Of a stretch of DNA of 36,620 bases, positions 23,254-31,515 are shown one piece after another. The notes beneath the pieces are model-generated. The model made no database searches. It saw nothing but the letters and a program-made list of their open reading frames with translations, and was not told the DNA's origin. Where the stretch lies: positions 1-36,620 of the forward strand of contig CANQJI010000019.1 of NCBI GenBank assembly GCA_947624205.1. Direction: 5' to 3'. A program made the translations under genes and the position numbers. Numbering within the stretch: the stretch's first letter is position 1; each line of letters begins with the position of its first letter. The stretch is from an uncultured Akkermansia sp. (GTDB taxonomy: Bacteria; Verrucomicrobiota; Verrucomicrobiia; Verrucomicrobiales; Akkermansiaceae).

Positions 23254-25170
23254 ATGGCTGAACAAAAGGAACGCAAAACGCTGGAGGAACGCAACCAAGC
23301 TACGGAACTTGAGAGGCTTCGCCATTCTTGCGCGCATGTGTGCGCCACAGCAATATGTCGCATATGGCCCCAGGCGCAGTTGGCGGCAGGACCGGCAGTG
23401 GAAAACGGCTTTTATTACGACATTGAGCTTGATCACAACATCTCGTCGGATGAATTCGCCCGCATCGAGGAGGAGATGAAGAGGGTGGTGAAGGAAAATG
23501 TTCCCTTCGAAAAGACGGTGGTAAGCCGAGCGGAGGCAATGCGCATGGCGCAGAGCGGGGAGTTGGGCAGTGTCGGACCGCGGGATGTGCCGAGCAAGTT
23601 CAAAATCGACTTGTTGGAGCGTATTCCGGAAGACGAACCGATCTCCATCTATCGCAACGGCGACTTTACTGATTTGTGTGCCGGCCCCCATGTGCCGCGC
23701 ACGGGAAATTGCAAGGCTTTCAAGATCATGAGCATCGCATCCGCCTATTACCAGGGAGATGCGAGCGGTCCGCGACTTCAGCGCGTATACGGCACGTGCT
23801 TTCCTAACCGCACGCAACTAGATGAGCACTTGGCGAGATTGGAGGAAGCGAAGAAGCGCGACCACCGGAAGCTGGGGCGTGAGCTGGGGCTTTTTGCCAT
23901 TGATGAGATGGTCGGACAGGGGCTTATTTTATGGAAGCCGAAGGGCGCCATCATTCGCCGCGAATTGCAGGACTTCATCACTGAAGAACTTGATCGCATC
24001 GGCTATTCGCAGGTGTTTACTCCGAATATCGGGAAACTGGATTTGTACATGACCAGTGGGCACTGGGAGCACTACAAAGAGAGTCAATTTCCCCCAATTT
24101 CGGATCCGGACGACTTCAAGAAGTTGCGCGATGAAAACGCGAGCTGTGCGGATCTTTTCAATGCCCTGGATACACGGACCATCAATGGGTTCATGCTCAA
24201 ACCCATGAATTGTCCGCACCATATCCGCATTTACGCGAACGATCCGCACTCGTATCGCGATTTGCCGGTACGACTTGCGGAGTTCGGCACCGTGTATCGT
24301 TGGGAACAGAGTGGGGAGTTGGGCGGCATGACCCGCGTGCGTGGCTTTACGCAGGATGATGCACACATATTCTGCCGTCCTGACCAGATCAAACAGGAGG
24401 TGCAGCAGTGCATCGGCATCGTGAAACACATACTTGGTACCTTGCAGATGAATGACTATCGCGTGAGGTTATCCCTGCGCGACAGAGACTACAGTGATCC
24501 TAAGTATGTGGGCAGCGAGGAGAATTGGCATTTGGCAGAGGACGCACTGCGTGCCGTGCTCAACGAAGAAGGTTTTGATTACACGGAGGCAGAGAACGAG
24601 GCTGCCTTTTATGGACCGAAGATTGACTTTATCGTGCGTGACGTTATCGGGCGTGATTGGCAGCTGGGTACCGTGCAGGTAGATTACAACTTGCCGGAAC
24701 GCTTTGCTCTCACATACACGGGGGCAGACAATCAGCAGCACCGTCCGGTGATGATCCACCGCGCGCCTTTCGGAAGCATGGAGCGCTTTACCGGGCTGCT
24801 TATTGAGCACTTTGCCGGTAAATTCCCCACGTGGCTTGCCCCGGAGCAAGTGCGCGTACTTCCCATCTCTGACAAGGTGGCGGATTTCGCGGAGCAAGTG
24901 CGAGCCTCTCTGGCGGAAGCCGGAGTGCGTGTGCGGGTAGATGATGCTGCCGATAAGATCGGGGCAAAGATTCGCAATGCTCGACTGGACCGCGTACCCT
25001 ACATGCTCGTGGTCGGCCAGCGAGAGGCAGAGCAGGGGCTTGTCTCCGTCCGACATCGCGAGCTGGATGAGCTCGGTACAATGCCACTCTCGGAATTCCG
25101 CGCGGCCGTGCGTTCTGAAATCGACCGGCGACTCGTCGCCCCGGAACAGTCTGCTTTTCGGCGAGACTGA
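23254..25170 (+). CDS. thrS: Threonyl-tRNA synthetase, lacking the TGS domain
   Basis: A class II synthetase of 638 residues that charges tRNA-Thr and edits mischarged Ser-tRNA. The N-terminal TGS domain is missing: the editing domain begins almost at once, with HxxxH at H24-H28 and the CxxxH pair C142/H146 in DLCAGPHV. The catalytic domain shows the zinc-site Cys in MKPMNCPHH, motif 2 context VYRWEQSG..RGFTQDDAHIF, and motif 3 MIHRAPFGSMERF. The anticodon-binding domain follows from about residue 535. Length stays near the family average because the catalytic core carries extra residues around FPPISDPDDFKKL and NALDTRTINGF. Only 51 bp separate it from the cupin, so no upstream extension for TGS exists. 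infC follows 71 bp later. Confidence 0.97.
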   Translation: MAEQKERKTLEERNQATELERLRHSCAHVCATAICRIWPQAQLAAGPAVENGFYYDIELDHNISSDEFARIEEEMKRVVKENVPFEKTVVSRAEAMRMAQSGELGSVGPRDVPSKFKIDLLERIPEDEPISIYRNGDFTDLCAGPHVPRTGNCKAFKIMSIASAYYQGDASGPRLQRVYGTCFPNRTQLDEHLARLEEAKKRDHRKLGRELGLFAIDEMVGQGLILWKPKGAIIRRELQDFITEELDRIGYSQVFTPNIGKLDLYMTSGHWEHYKESQFPPISDPDDFKKLRDENASCADLFNALDTRTINGFMLKPMNCPHHIRIYANDPHSYRDLPVRLAEFGTVYRWEQSGELGGMTRVRGFTQDDAHIFCRPDQIKQEVQQCIGIVKHILGTLQMNDYRVRLSLRDRDYSDPKYVGSEENWHLAEDALRAVLNEEGFDYTEAENEAAFYGPKIDFIVRDVIGRDWQLGTVQVDYNLPERFALTYTGADNQQHRPVMIHRAPFGSMERFTGLLIEHFAGKFPTWLAPEQVRVLPISDKVADFAEQVRASLAEAGVRVRVDDAADKIGAKIRNARLDRVPYMLVVGQREAEQGLVSVRHRELDELGTMPLSEFRAAVRSEIDRRLVAPEQSAFRRD

Positions 25171-25241
25171 TATACACTTATCTTACCGGTGTCTTCTTCG
25201 CTGCAATAAACTATCCTATTAACAACTAAACTCACTAATCT

Positions 25242-25895
25242 GTGCCACTCCCACCCAAACGTCCTAATGCCTCTTCGCGTAATAATCGCCGCGATCAGTC
25301 CAACAGAGCCTCTCAAATCCGTGTGAATGACCGCATTCGCGCTCCGCGTGTCCGCGTTGTCACTGCTGAAGGAGGGCAGCTTGGTGTGATGTCTTCCCGA
25401 GACGCACTTGCTTTGGCCAAACAGCAGAATTTGGATCTCGTGGAGGTCGCGCCTTTCGCTGATCCCCCTGTTTGCCGTATCATCGATTACGGCAAATACA
25501 AGTACATGCAGGCGAAGCAGCAAAAGAACAACAAGTCCAAGGTCGTGCGTATGAAGGAAGTCAAGTTGCGCATCGGCACGGATGTGAATGACTACAATGT
25601 TAAGATGGCGCGCAGTGAGCAGTTCCTTGACCACGGACACAAAGTGCGCTTTGTGCTTCGTTTTAAGGGACGCGAAAATGCTCACCAGCAGATGGGTCTG
25701 GAGGTGATGCAGAAGGTTCTTGCCGATCTCCAAACGATGGGCAAGGTGGATCAGGCAGCCAAGCTCGTTGGGAATACCGTGAGCATGGTGCTCACCCCTC
25801 TCCCGGAGGCCAACCGTGTCAAACGCTTCAAGAAGTACGAGGAGGAGGACTTCGACACGGAATCTGAGGAATTCGATGCCCAGGAGGAGAATTGA
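25242..25895 (+). CDS. infC: Translation initiation factor IF-3
   Basis: The product has 217 residues. A basic N-terminal tail (RPNASSRNNRRDQSNRA) leads into the N-domain, RVNDRIRAPRVRVV and LDLVEVAPFADPPVCRIIDYGKYKY, then the linker and C-domain, VKLRIGTDVNDYNVKMARSEQFL and KVRFVLRFKGRE. An acidic tail ends the chain. IF-3 binds the 30S subunit and checks start-codon pairing. An in-frame TAA at 25236-25238 forces the start to be the GTG at 25242. No Shine-Dalgarno sequence precedes it. infC often uses a rare start codon for self-control; GTG here is milder than AUU. The usual partners rpmI and rplT are not downstream. Confidence 0.96.
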   Translation: MPLPPKRPNASSRNNRRDQSNRASQIRVNDRIRAPRVRVVTAEGGQLGVMSSRDALALAKQQNLDLVEVAPFADPPVCRIIDYGKYKYMQAKQQKNNKSKVVRMKEVKLRIGTDVNDYNVKMARSEQFLDHGHKVRFVLRFKGRENAHQQMGLEVMQKVLADLQTMGKVDQAAKLVGNTVSMVLTPLPEANRVKRFKKYEEEDFDTESEEFDAQEEN

Positions 25896-25938
25896 GCACG
25901 TCCACTTCGCGAAAAGTTCCAACTCTCGAAGAGGGCGC

Positions 25939-25969
25939 AGGGCAAACGCATTAGGGGATGCGTTTCCCT
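25939..25969 (+). terminator. Hairpin after infC, possible terminator
   Basis: An 8-bp stem AAACGCAT/ATGCGTTT is extended by AGGG/CCCT across a bulged C. It lies 44 bp after the infC stop. The T-run after it is interrupted, so it may be a weak terminator or part of the same repeat family as 668-692. The rest of 25896-26090 shows nothing else I can name. Confidence 0.4.
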
Positions 25970-26091
25970 GTTTACGGGACTCGAATTACGAAAAGTGCGG
26001 ATGTGGAGGGGATTGAGAGTTCTTTTTGGGGAAATTTTACTGCATCTTCACTCCTATTTACAGCTGCGGGCAAGAAAAAAACAAAAAAATC

Positions 26092-26120
26092 TTGACAAGT
26101 TAGTTAGTCTGCACTAATAT
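26092..26120 (+). promoter_or_regulatory. Strong sigma-70-type promoter of feoA
   Basis: TTGACA (26092-26097) matches the consensus perfectly, and TAATAT (26115-26120) follows after exactly 17 nt. Transcription would start about 30 bp before the feoA ATG. This is the best promoter match in the window. Confidence 0.85.
26103..26117 (+). promoter_or_regulatory. DtxR/IdeR-like box in the feoA promoter
   Basis: GTTAGTCTGCACTAA fills the spacer and overlaps the -10. Its outer arms TTAG...CTAA match the ends of the DtxR/IdeR palindrome TWAGGTTAGSCTAACCTWA. Overall agreement with the 19-mer is modest (about 11 of 19), but position and the second copy at 26414 support an iron-responsive repressor site. 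No regulator gene of that family is in the window. Confidence 0.55.
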
Positions 26121-26156
26121 CTGCTCGAACCCGCATGAGAAGCGGGGTAAGAGATC

Positions 26157-26387
26157 ATGAAAACAGAGAAAACTCTCAGAGAAATGGCAGCGGGAGAGAG
26201 CCTCCGCGTGCAGAAAGTCGGGGGGAAGGGAGCGCTCAGGCAGCGGTTACTCGATATGGGGTTGACTAAAGGGGCGCAGGTGATGGTGCGTAAGGTCGCG
26301 CCGCTTGGGGACCCGATCGAGGTTACAGTACGTAGTTACGAATTATCCTTGCGCAAGGCCGAAGCAGCATGCATCATTATGGCATGA
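26157..26387 (+). CDS. feoA: FeoA, ferrous iron transport accessory protein
   Basis: The product has 76 residues and is an SH3-like FeoA domain, with normal family length. The recognisable core is ESLRVQKVGGKGALRQRLLDMGLTKGAQVMVRKVAPLGDP, followed by EVTVRSYELSLRKAEAACI. FeoA is a small cytosolic partner thought to modulate FeoB. It lies 42 bp before feoB behind a consensus promoter that overlaps a DtxR-like box, consistent with iron repression. Confidence 0.96.
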   Translation: MKTEKTLREMAAGESLRVQKVGGKGALRQRLLDMGLTKGAQVMVRKVAPLGDPIEVTVRSYELSLRKAEAACIIMA

Positions 26388-26413
26388 GGGGATCCTTTTT
26401 ATTTTACTCAAAA

Positions 26414-26428
26414 GTTAGCCTAGACTAA
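26414..26428 (+). promoter_or_regulatory. Second DtxR/IdeR-like box at the feoB start
   Basis: GTTAGCCTAGACTAA agrees with the DtxR/IdeR 19-mer at 15 of 19 positions when its flanks are included. It ends one base before the feoB ATG. With three more bases it matches the feoA box at 15 of 18 positions, including a TAATAT that here overlaps the start codon. It cannot serve as an ordinary promoter for feoB from that place. Confidence 0.6.
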
Positions 26429-26429
26429 T

Positions 26430-29204
26430 ATGAAACGAAGAATTGCATTAGCAGGAAACCCGAACAGCGGAAAGACATCGCTTTTCAACGAACTCACGGG
26501 GGCGAACCAATATGTGGGGAACTGGCCGGGGGTGACGGTAGAGCGTAAGACGGGGCACTTGAAGGAGCACGGAGACATTGAACTGCTCGATTTGCCCGGT
26601 ATCTACTCCCTCTCGCCGTACTCACCGGAGGAGGTTGTAACGCGCAAGTACCTGCTGGATGAGAAACCGGATTTAGTGGTGGATGTGGTAGATGCGACTA
26701 ATCTGGAACGTAACCTGTATTTGACATCGCAGCTCATAGAAACGGGGCTTCCTGTGGTGGTGGCGCTGAACATGATTGACCTTGCGGAACAGAAGGGACA
26801 GAAAATTGATGCGCAGGCGCTCAGCAGACGTCTTGGGTGTCCGGTGGTAAAGGTGAGTGCACTGCATCACATAGGGCTGACGGATTTGATCAACCTGCTG
26901 ATGGAGCCGCCGACTGCAGCGCCGACGCCTCTGCAGTTCAGTGAAGTGGTTGAGGAGGCGATCGGTGCATTGCGCGTGAAATACAGTTGTAGTCGACTGG
27001 CGGCGGTGAAGATGCTTGAGAATGATCCGCGCGCGCTGGAAGGACTGGAAGTGGTGGATCTTCACTTCATCGAAGAAAAACGGCTGAAGCTTGAGCAGGA
27101 GCTTGGGGACGACATCGCTTCCATCATTGCCTCCGGACGCTATGATGCCATCTGCTCCTTCATGGCAGAGGTTCGAGGCACGGGGGGCATGCAGGCAAAT
27201 TTCTCAGAGAAACTGGATCGCGTGCTCACTCACCGCGTGTGGGGTCTGGGCATTTTTGTGCTGGTTATGTGGGCAATCTACTCCATCTCCATTGGCACCG
27301 TGGGGGCATGGGGGACAGATTGGGCGAACGACGTTTTGTTTGGTCCGGTGGTGGGAGGTTGGCTGGCCGGGTTTATCGGTACGGAACCTGCCGGGGCGGA
27401 AGCTTTGACGATGTTTGCGGCGGTCCTGGCGATGTGTCTTGCCTTCCCCGTGACATTGCGGAGATTGCATGACATAGGATTGAATGGCTCTTGGCTGTAC
27501 CTGGCAATTGCGCCGTTCTTGCTGGAGTACATGTGTCCTCATCTGCCGGGAATTCTGCACAGCATAATCATGGGGACGCTCTACGTGGCTAACGGGTTCA
27601 TGTTGCTTGCCTGTCTCTGTTTCCATGGCACGGCGCATACGAATCAGTACGGCAGCGTGCCGCGGCGTGTCGGATTCCGTCCGCTGAAATTGGATGGTCG
27701 CGCCGGACGTGTGGAATATCTGCTATGGCTCGTGGCGCTCAGTGTGGTAAGCGTTGGGGTGGCTTTACTGGGGCGCGTGGGATTGGATTGCAGCGTTCAA
27801 CTCAGCTCGTTGGTGAGTGACGGCATCGTGGCAGGAGTGGGAGCGGTGCTGGGTTTCCTGCCGCAGATGGCGGTGCTTTTTCTGCTGCTCTCCTTGCTGG
27901 AGGATTGCGGATACATGGCTCGTGTAGCGTTCATGATGGATCGCATTTTTCGTAGTATTGGCCTTTCCGGCAAATCCTTTATTCCACTGCTGGTGTCTAT
28001 GGGCTGCGGCGTGCCGGGAGTGATGGCCACTCGAACGATTGAGAATGAGAAGGATCGTCGCATGACTATCATGCTCACCACCTTCGTACCCTGCGGTGCA
28101 AAACTGCCGATCATTGCCCTCATCGGGGCGGTGGTGGGACAGAATGCGACGATTGCCACCATCGCGTACTTCGCCGGCATTGCCTCGGTGATTTTGGGCG
28201 GGCTTATCCTGCGAAAAACACATATGTTCGCCGGGGGGTATACGCCGTTCGTCATGGAATTGCCCGCCTACCATACGCCGCGTGGCACGAATATCAATCT
28301 GCGTGCGATGGAACGGTGCAAGGCATTTGTGCGTAAGGCCGGCACCATTATTTTCCTCGCCTCGGCAATCATCTGGTTTGCCAGCAATTACACATGGAAT
28401 CTGAAATTCCTCAACACCGCGGAGGATGAAGCCGCTGTGGAGCAGAGCATGCTGGCGGATGTGGGACACCAGTTTGCGCCTATCTTCTCTCCGCTCGGCT
28501 GGGGAGACTGGCGACCGGCCGTCGCGACGGTCACTGGGCTCGTGGCCAAGGAGAATGTCGTTGGAACCTTCGGGGTTCTGTATGCCGGCAGCGGAGAAAA
28601 GGCAGAAGAGGCGCCGGCTGAGGCTCAGATGACTGAAACTGCCGAGATGGATGGAGAGGAGGACGAATTGCCCGTTAGTGCGACTCTCCCGAAGTGCAAT
28701 GCCATGAGCGCTCTCACCATGCTCCTCCTGCAGGCGGATCCCCAGGTTCGGGAGGCTGTGCCGGCAGAACATGCTGATGAGGAGGTTCCGGAAAGTGTGG
28801 AGGAGTCGGAGGATGAGGCTCAGGCGTGGTACATGCGCGCTCTGTCATGGATCTTTGGAGTGGAGGAAGATGAGGAAGCTACCGGCGTTGCGGCAGAGAT
28901 TCAGGCCGCCGGAGCTTTTAGCTCGCTCAGCGCCCTCTCTTTCATGCTCTTCAACCTTCTTTGTGCACCGTGCTTCGCTGCTTGTGGAGCTATTCGCCGC
29001 GAAATGAACAGTGGCATCTGGACATGGTTTGCCATCGGCTATATGTGTGCGTGGGCCTACGTTGTAGCGCTTCTTGTGTATCAGTTTGGAACATGGGTCA
29101 GCACGGGAATCTTCTCTACAGGACAGATGGTGGCATGCGTGTTGGCAGTCTTTGTTCTCTCTTTGCTGCTGCGTCGCAGAGCGTCTGCTATTTCTGACAA
29201 ATAA
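26430..29204 (+). CDS. feoB: FeoB ferrous iron transporter with inserted DUF805-like segment
   Basis: An inner-membrane Fe(II) transporter with an N-terminal GTPase. G1 is GNPNSGKTS (9-17), G3 DLPG (54-57) and G4 NMID (114-117). The membrane part has the family gate motifs GCGVPGVMATRT and VPCGAKLPI. The chain has 924 residues against roughly 700-800 for most FeoB. About 140 extra residues (about 318-457) interrupt the first Gate region before LGFLPQMAVLFLLLSLLEDCGYMA. The insert has hydrophobic helices, RRLHDIG (344-350), NQYG (405-408) and GRAGRVEY (423-430), which are hallmarks of DUF805 but in swapped order. A second, acidic extension lies at about 722-845. Both insertions are in frame and the core is complete, so a working transporter is expected. 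Confidence 0.95.
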   Translation: MKRRIALAGNPNSGKTSLFNELTGANQYVGNWPGVTVERKTGHLKEHGDIELLDLPGIYSLSPYSPEEVVTRKYLLDEKPDLVVDVVDATNLERNLYLTSQLIETGLPVVVALNMIDLAEQKGQKIDAQALSRRLGCPVVKVSALHHIGLTDLINLLMEPPTAAPTPLQFSEVVEEAIGALRVKYSCSRLAAVKMLENDPRALEGLEVVDLHFIEEKRLKLEQELGDDIASIIASGRYDAICSFMAEVRGTGGMQANFSEKLDRVLTHRVWGLGIFVLVMWAIYSISIGTVGAWGTDWANDVLFGPVVGGWLAGFIGTEPAGAEALTMFAAVLAMCLAFPVTLRRLHDIGLNGSWLYLAIAPFLLEYMCPHLPGILHSIIMGTLYVANGFMLLACLCFHGTAHTNQYGSVPRRVGFRPLKLDGRAGRVEYLLWLVALSVVSVGVALLGRVGLDCSVQLSSLVSDGIVAGVGAVLGFLPQMAVLFLLLSLLEDCGYMARVAFMMDRIFRSIGLSGKSFIPLLVSMGCGVPGVMATRTIENEKDRRMTIMLTTFVPCGAKLPIIALIGAVVGQNATIATIAYFAGIASVILGGLILRKTHMFAGGYTPFVMELPAYHTPRGTNINLRAMERCKAFVRKAGTIIFLASAIIWFASNYTWNLKFLNTAEDEAAVEQSMLADVGHQFAPIFSPLGWGDWRPAVATVTGLVAKENVVGTFGVLYAGSGEKAEEAPAEAQMTETAEMDGEEDELPVSATLPKCNAMSALTMLLLQADPQVREAVPAEHADEEVPESVEESEDEAQAWYMRALSWIFGVEEDEEATGVAAEIQAAGAFSSLSALSFMLFNLLCAPCFAACGAIRREMNSGIWTWFAIGYMCAWAYVVALLVYQFGTWVSTGIFSTGQMVACVLAVFVLSLLLRRRASAISDK

Positions 29205-29217
29205 CCCCAATTTGAAG

Positions 29218-29394
29218 ATGCATACGGGAGACATTATTCTCATCGTTCTCCTCGCCCTGGCGGGAGTTTTGGCAATCATCAGCTGCCTGCGCAAGAAAGG
29301 GTGCGGCAGTTGCCCGGGCGGCTGCAGCTGTGGCGGGAAATGCTCTGATGGCAATCACTGCTGTTGCCACAGGAAGCATGAAGAAAAGAAGTAA
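29218..29394 (+). CDS. FeoB-associated Cys-rich membrane protein
   Basis: The product has 58 residues. It begins with one membrane helix (DIILIVLLALAGVLAIISCL) and continues into a short tail with nine cysteines after the helix, in the pattern CGSCPGGCSCGGKC...CCC, ending in charged residues. This is the layout of the FeoB-associated Cys-rich family (FeoC-like in position). It starts 13 bp after the feoB stop and has GAAG just before its ATG. A role in metal or Fe-S contact with FeoB is suggested by the family and the context. Confidence 0.85.
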   Translation: MHTGDIILIVLLALAGVLAIISCLRKKGCGSCPGGCSCGGKCSDGNHCCCHRKHEEKK

Positions 29395-29432
29395 ACGATC
29401 TTCGGACTCTCTTCCATCCAACAACAAAACCA

Positions 29433-30662
29433 ATGAATAAAACGAACATAATCGCGACAGCACTGGTCGGTTTTCTGACCGCACCGGTGATGACTCAAGC
29501 GGACGACTCAAAGCCTCAGGCAGGAGACATACTCCAGGACATCAATATGTTCAATCCTGAGGATGGAGACCCCGCATACAAAGTAAGAGCCCATGAGAAA
29601 TACGGCACGCAATGGGGTGTTGATGTAGCCTATGGCTACTGGGGCACCCACCGCGCCGCTGCCGGTACTCATGGCAACAATAACCTCATCCTCCTGCATG
29701 GTCAGCTCAATCAGAGGCTTCTTCAGGATGAGCAGAACGGCGGCACCTGGCTGCGTATCGAAGTTTCCGGCTCGTGGGGACTCGATCCAAGCACCGTGCG
29801 CTCCAATGGCGGAGCAACGTACGCGGAGGGCTTCGGCACTTCCACGAGTGTGCACCCGGACATCATGGGGGCGCACAACCTGTACCTGCCGGAGGTAGCG
29901 CTCATGCATTATTTTGCGGGCAGACGTGCCTGCATGATCGCCGGCATGGTGAATCTCACCAATTACTTTGACGCTGTCGGCATAGCTAATGACACCTTCT
30001 CAAGCTTTGTAAATTCCGGATTCGTCAATTCCACCATCCTTCCACTCTACGACAGCAACCTCGGCGCCGTTTTGCAGGTGGAACTCAACCCGAAAAACTA
30101 CGTGATGGCGGCAGTCTCGCGTTCCGGCATTTCCATGGGCTATAACCCCTTTGGTAACGGGAGCGATGGTTATTGCGTGGTGGGGGAGTACGGGCATATC
30201 GCCTGCGACGGCAAGCTGGTGCTGCGGCTCAACCCATTCTTCACCATGGCGGATGAAGAAACAGAGCAGGGTGATGTTCACCGTCGCAATGCGGGACTCG
30301 TCGGCAGTGCAGAGTACTCTCCGACCGATTGCGCGACGTTTTACGTGCGCACCGGGTTTGGAGCGAAGCAGGAGCTCGGCGGCGCGGCAGAGTTTTCGAT
30401 CGGCACAAACCTGCATTTCATCCCCACGCGAGAGGACGATTTTCTCGGTATTTCCTGGGGCGTTTTCAAGGCTCAAACGCCGTATGAAGGCGAGGATGGC
30501 GAGCAGGGACACAGACGCGAAAGCGTCCTGGAGGTAATGTACAGTCTGCAGCTTACGGATTATTTCAAACTTGTGCCGCATTTCCAATACATCCACAACC
30601 CCGCCTATCGTGCCTGCCGAGATGCTAACGTCTTCGGCGTGCAGGGTGTTTTCTCTTTCTGA
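29433..30662 (+). CDS. OprB-like outer-membrane porin
   Basis: The product has 409 residues with a Sec signal ending near TQADD. The mature part alternates as beta strands, and its last 45 residues carry the carbohydrate-porin OprB pattern: ESVLEVMYSLQLTDYFKLVPHFQYIHNP...FGVQGVFSF. OprB porins let small solutes, often sugars, cross the outer membrane. The gene starts 38 bp after the FeoB-associated gene with no terminator or obvious promoter between, and is followed by a strong terminator. It therefore may belong to the feo transcript, which suggests metal entry rather than sugar; that is an inference. No Shine-Dalgarno sequence is visible. Confidence 0.85.
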   Translation: MNKTNIIATALVGFLTAPVMTQADDSKPQAGDILQDINMFNPEDGDPAYKVRAHEKYGTQWGVDVAYGYWGTHRAAAGTHGNNNLILLHGQLNQRLLQDEQNGGTWLRIEVSGSWGLDPSTVRSNGGATYAEGFGTSTSVHPDIMGAHNLYLPEVALMHYFAGRRACMIAGMVNLTNYFDAVGIANDTFSSFVNSGFVNSTILPLYDSNLGAVLQVELNPKNYVMAAVSRSGISMGYNPFGNGSDGYCVVGEYGHIACDGKLVLRLNPFFTMADEETEQGDVHRRNAGLVGSAEYSPTDCATFYVRTGFGAKQELGGAAEFSIGTNLHFIPTREDDFLGISWGVFKAQTPYEGEDGEQGHRRESVLEVMYSLQLTDYFKLVPHFQYIHNPAYRACRDANVFGVQGVFSF

Positions 30663-30695
30663 GCATTCTTTTTCATAGGTGATGTAATGTGCAGG

Positions 30696-30736
30696 CTCCC
30701 GGCGTGGTGATCTCTTCTCTGCGCCGGGAGTTTTTT
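30696..30736 (+). terminator. Strong intrinsic terminator after the porin
   Basis: A perfect 9-bp stem CTCCCGGCG/CGCCGGGAG (30696-30704, 30722-30730) is followed by six T. It is the first convincing terminator downstream of the feoA promoter and defines the likely end of the feo-porin transcript. Confidence 0.85.
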
Positions 30737-30774
30737 CTTGCTTTGCCGGGGGGCGTGTGATAAGAAGGAGAACG

Positions 30775-31515
30775 GTGAAAGTTTGTATTGCAGAGTGGAT
30801 AGGAAAGCGGATAGATATGGAAGATGCTCACATCGTGAGACACTTCTCGGATGCTGTCCTGGCGGTTGTCTGTGATGGAATGGGGGGGCATGATTATGGG
30901 GCATTGGCAGCACATACAGCCTGTAATGCTTTCACTGATTTTTTTGAGAAGGGGAAAACTTTTCCAGACGTACCGAGTCGTTTGAAGGCGGCTCTTTTCC
31001 ATGCGAACGATGCCGTGGGAAAAAAGATGGCAGGTTTGGGGGCGTACGGAGGGTGCACCCTCTTGGCGGCCTACGTGACGGGAGGTGTGATGTGGTGGGT
31101 GAGTGTGGGTGATTCTCCGCTTGTTGTCTGGAGAGCAGGACGCCTGCTACGGCTCAATGAGGATCACTCTATGCGGCAGGTGTACGAGAAAATGCTGGTG
31201 AGGAATTTTGGAGAGACGGGACCACTCCTCACGCAGGCGCACGCACTTCGTTCCGCTGTTACGGGCGAAAACATACCGCTGATTGATGCACCGGCGACAC
31301 CATATTTGCTGCTGCCCGGCGATAGGGTCCTGCTCGCAAGTGATGGAGTGGACGAGGTTCTTTTCTGCAGGCCTCAGCGTGAAGATATTCGTCAGGCGCT
31401 GATGCGGCGTGGTAATCAGTTGGCCGCCGAATTGGTGGAGGTATGCCGTATGCTGAATGCGCCGGAGGCAGATAATGTGACCGTGGTGAGTGTTGACCCG
31501 GGGAGTCGTGACTGA
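30775..31515 (+). CDS. PP2C-family serine/threonine phosphatase
   Basis: A soluble metal-dependent protein phosphatase of 246 residues. The family motifs appear in order: RIDMEDAH (12-19), VVCDGMGGHDYG with metal-binding D34, GCTLLAAYV, WVSVGDSPLVVWR, LNEDHSM, LLASDGVDEVL and ADNVTVVSVD. I chose the GTG at 30775 because AAGGAG lies four bases upstream (30765-30770); an in-frame GTG at 30757 would lack a site. No kinase or FHA partner is nearby, so the target is unknown. Confidence 0.92.
   Translation: MKVCIAEWIGKRIDMEDAHIVRHFSDAVLAVVCDGMGGHDYGALAAHTACNAFTDFFEKGKTFPDVPSRLKAALFHANDAVGKKMAGLGAYGGCTLLAAYVTGGVMWWVSVGDSPLVVWRAGRLLRLNEDHSMRQVYEKMLVRNFGETGPLLTQAHALRSAVTGENIPLIDAPATPYLLLPGDRVLLASDGVDEVLFCRPQREDIRQALMRRGNQLAAELVEVCRMLNAPEADNVTVVSVDPGSRD

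Noticed and set aside
26426..26431. TAATAT at the feoB start as a promoter -10
   Set aside because: It overlaps the ATG, so a transcript from it would begin inside the gene; better explained as part of the duplicated operator.
30757..30774. Earlier GTG start for the PP2C gene
   Set aside because: The GTG at 30775 has AAGGAG at good spacing, and this site lies inside the longer version.
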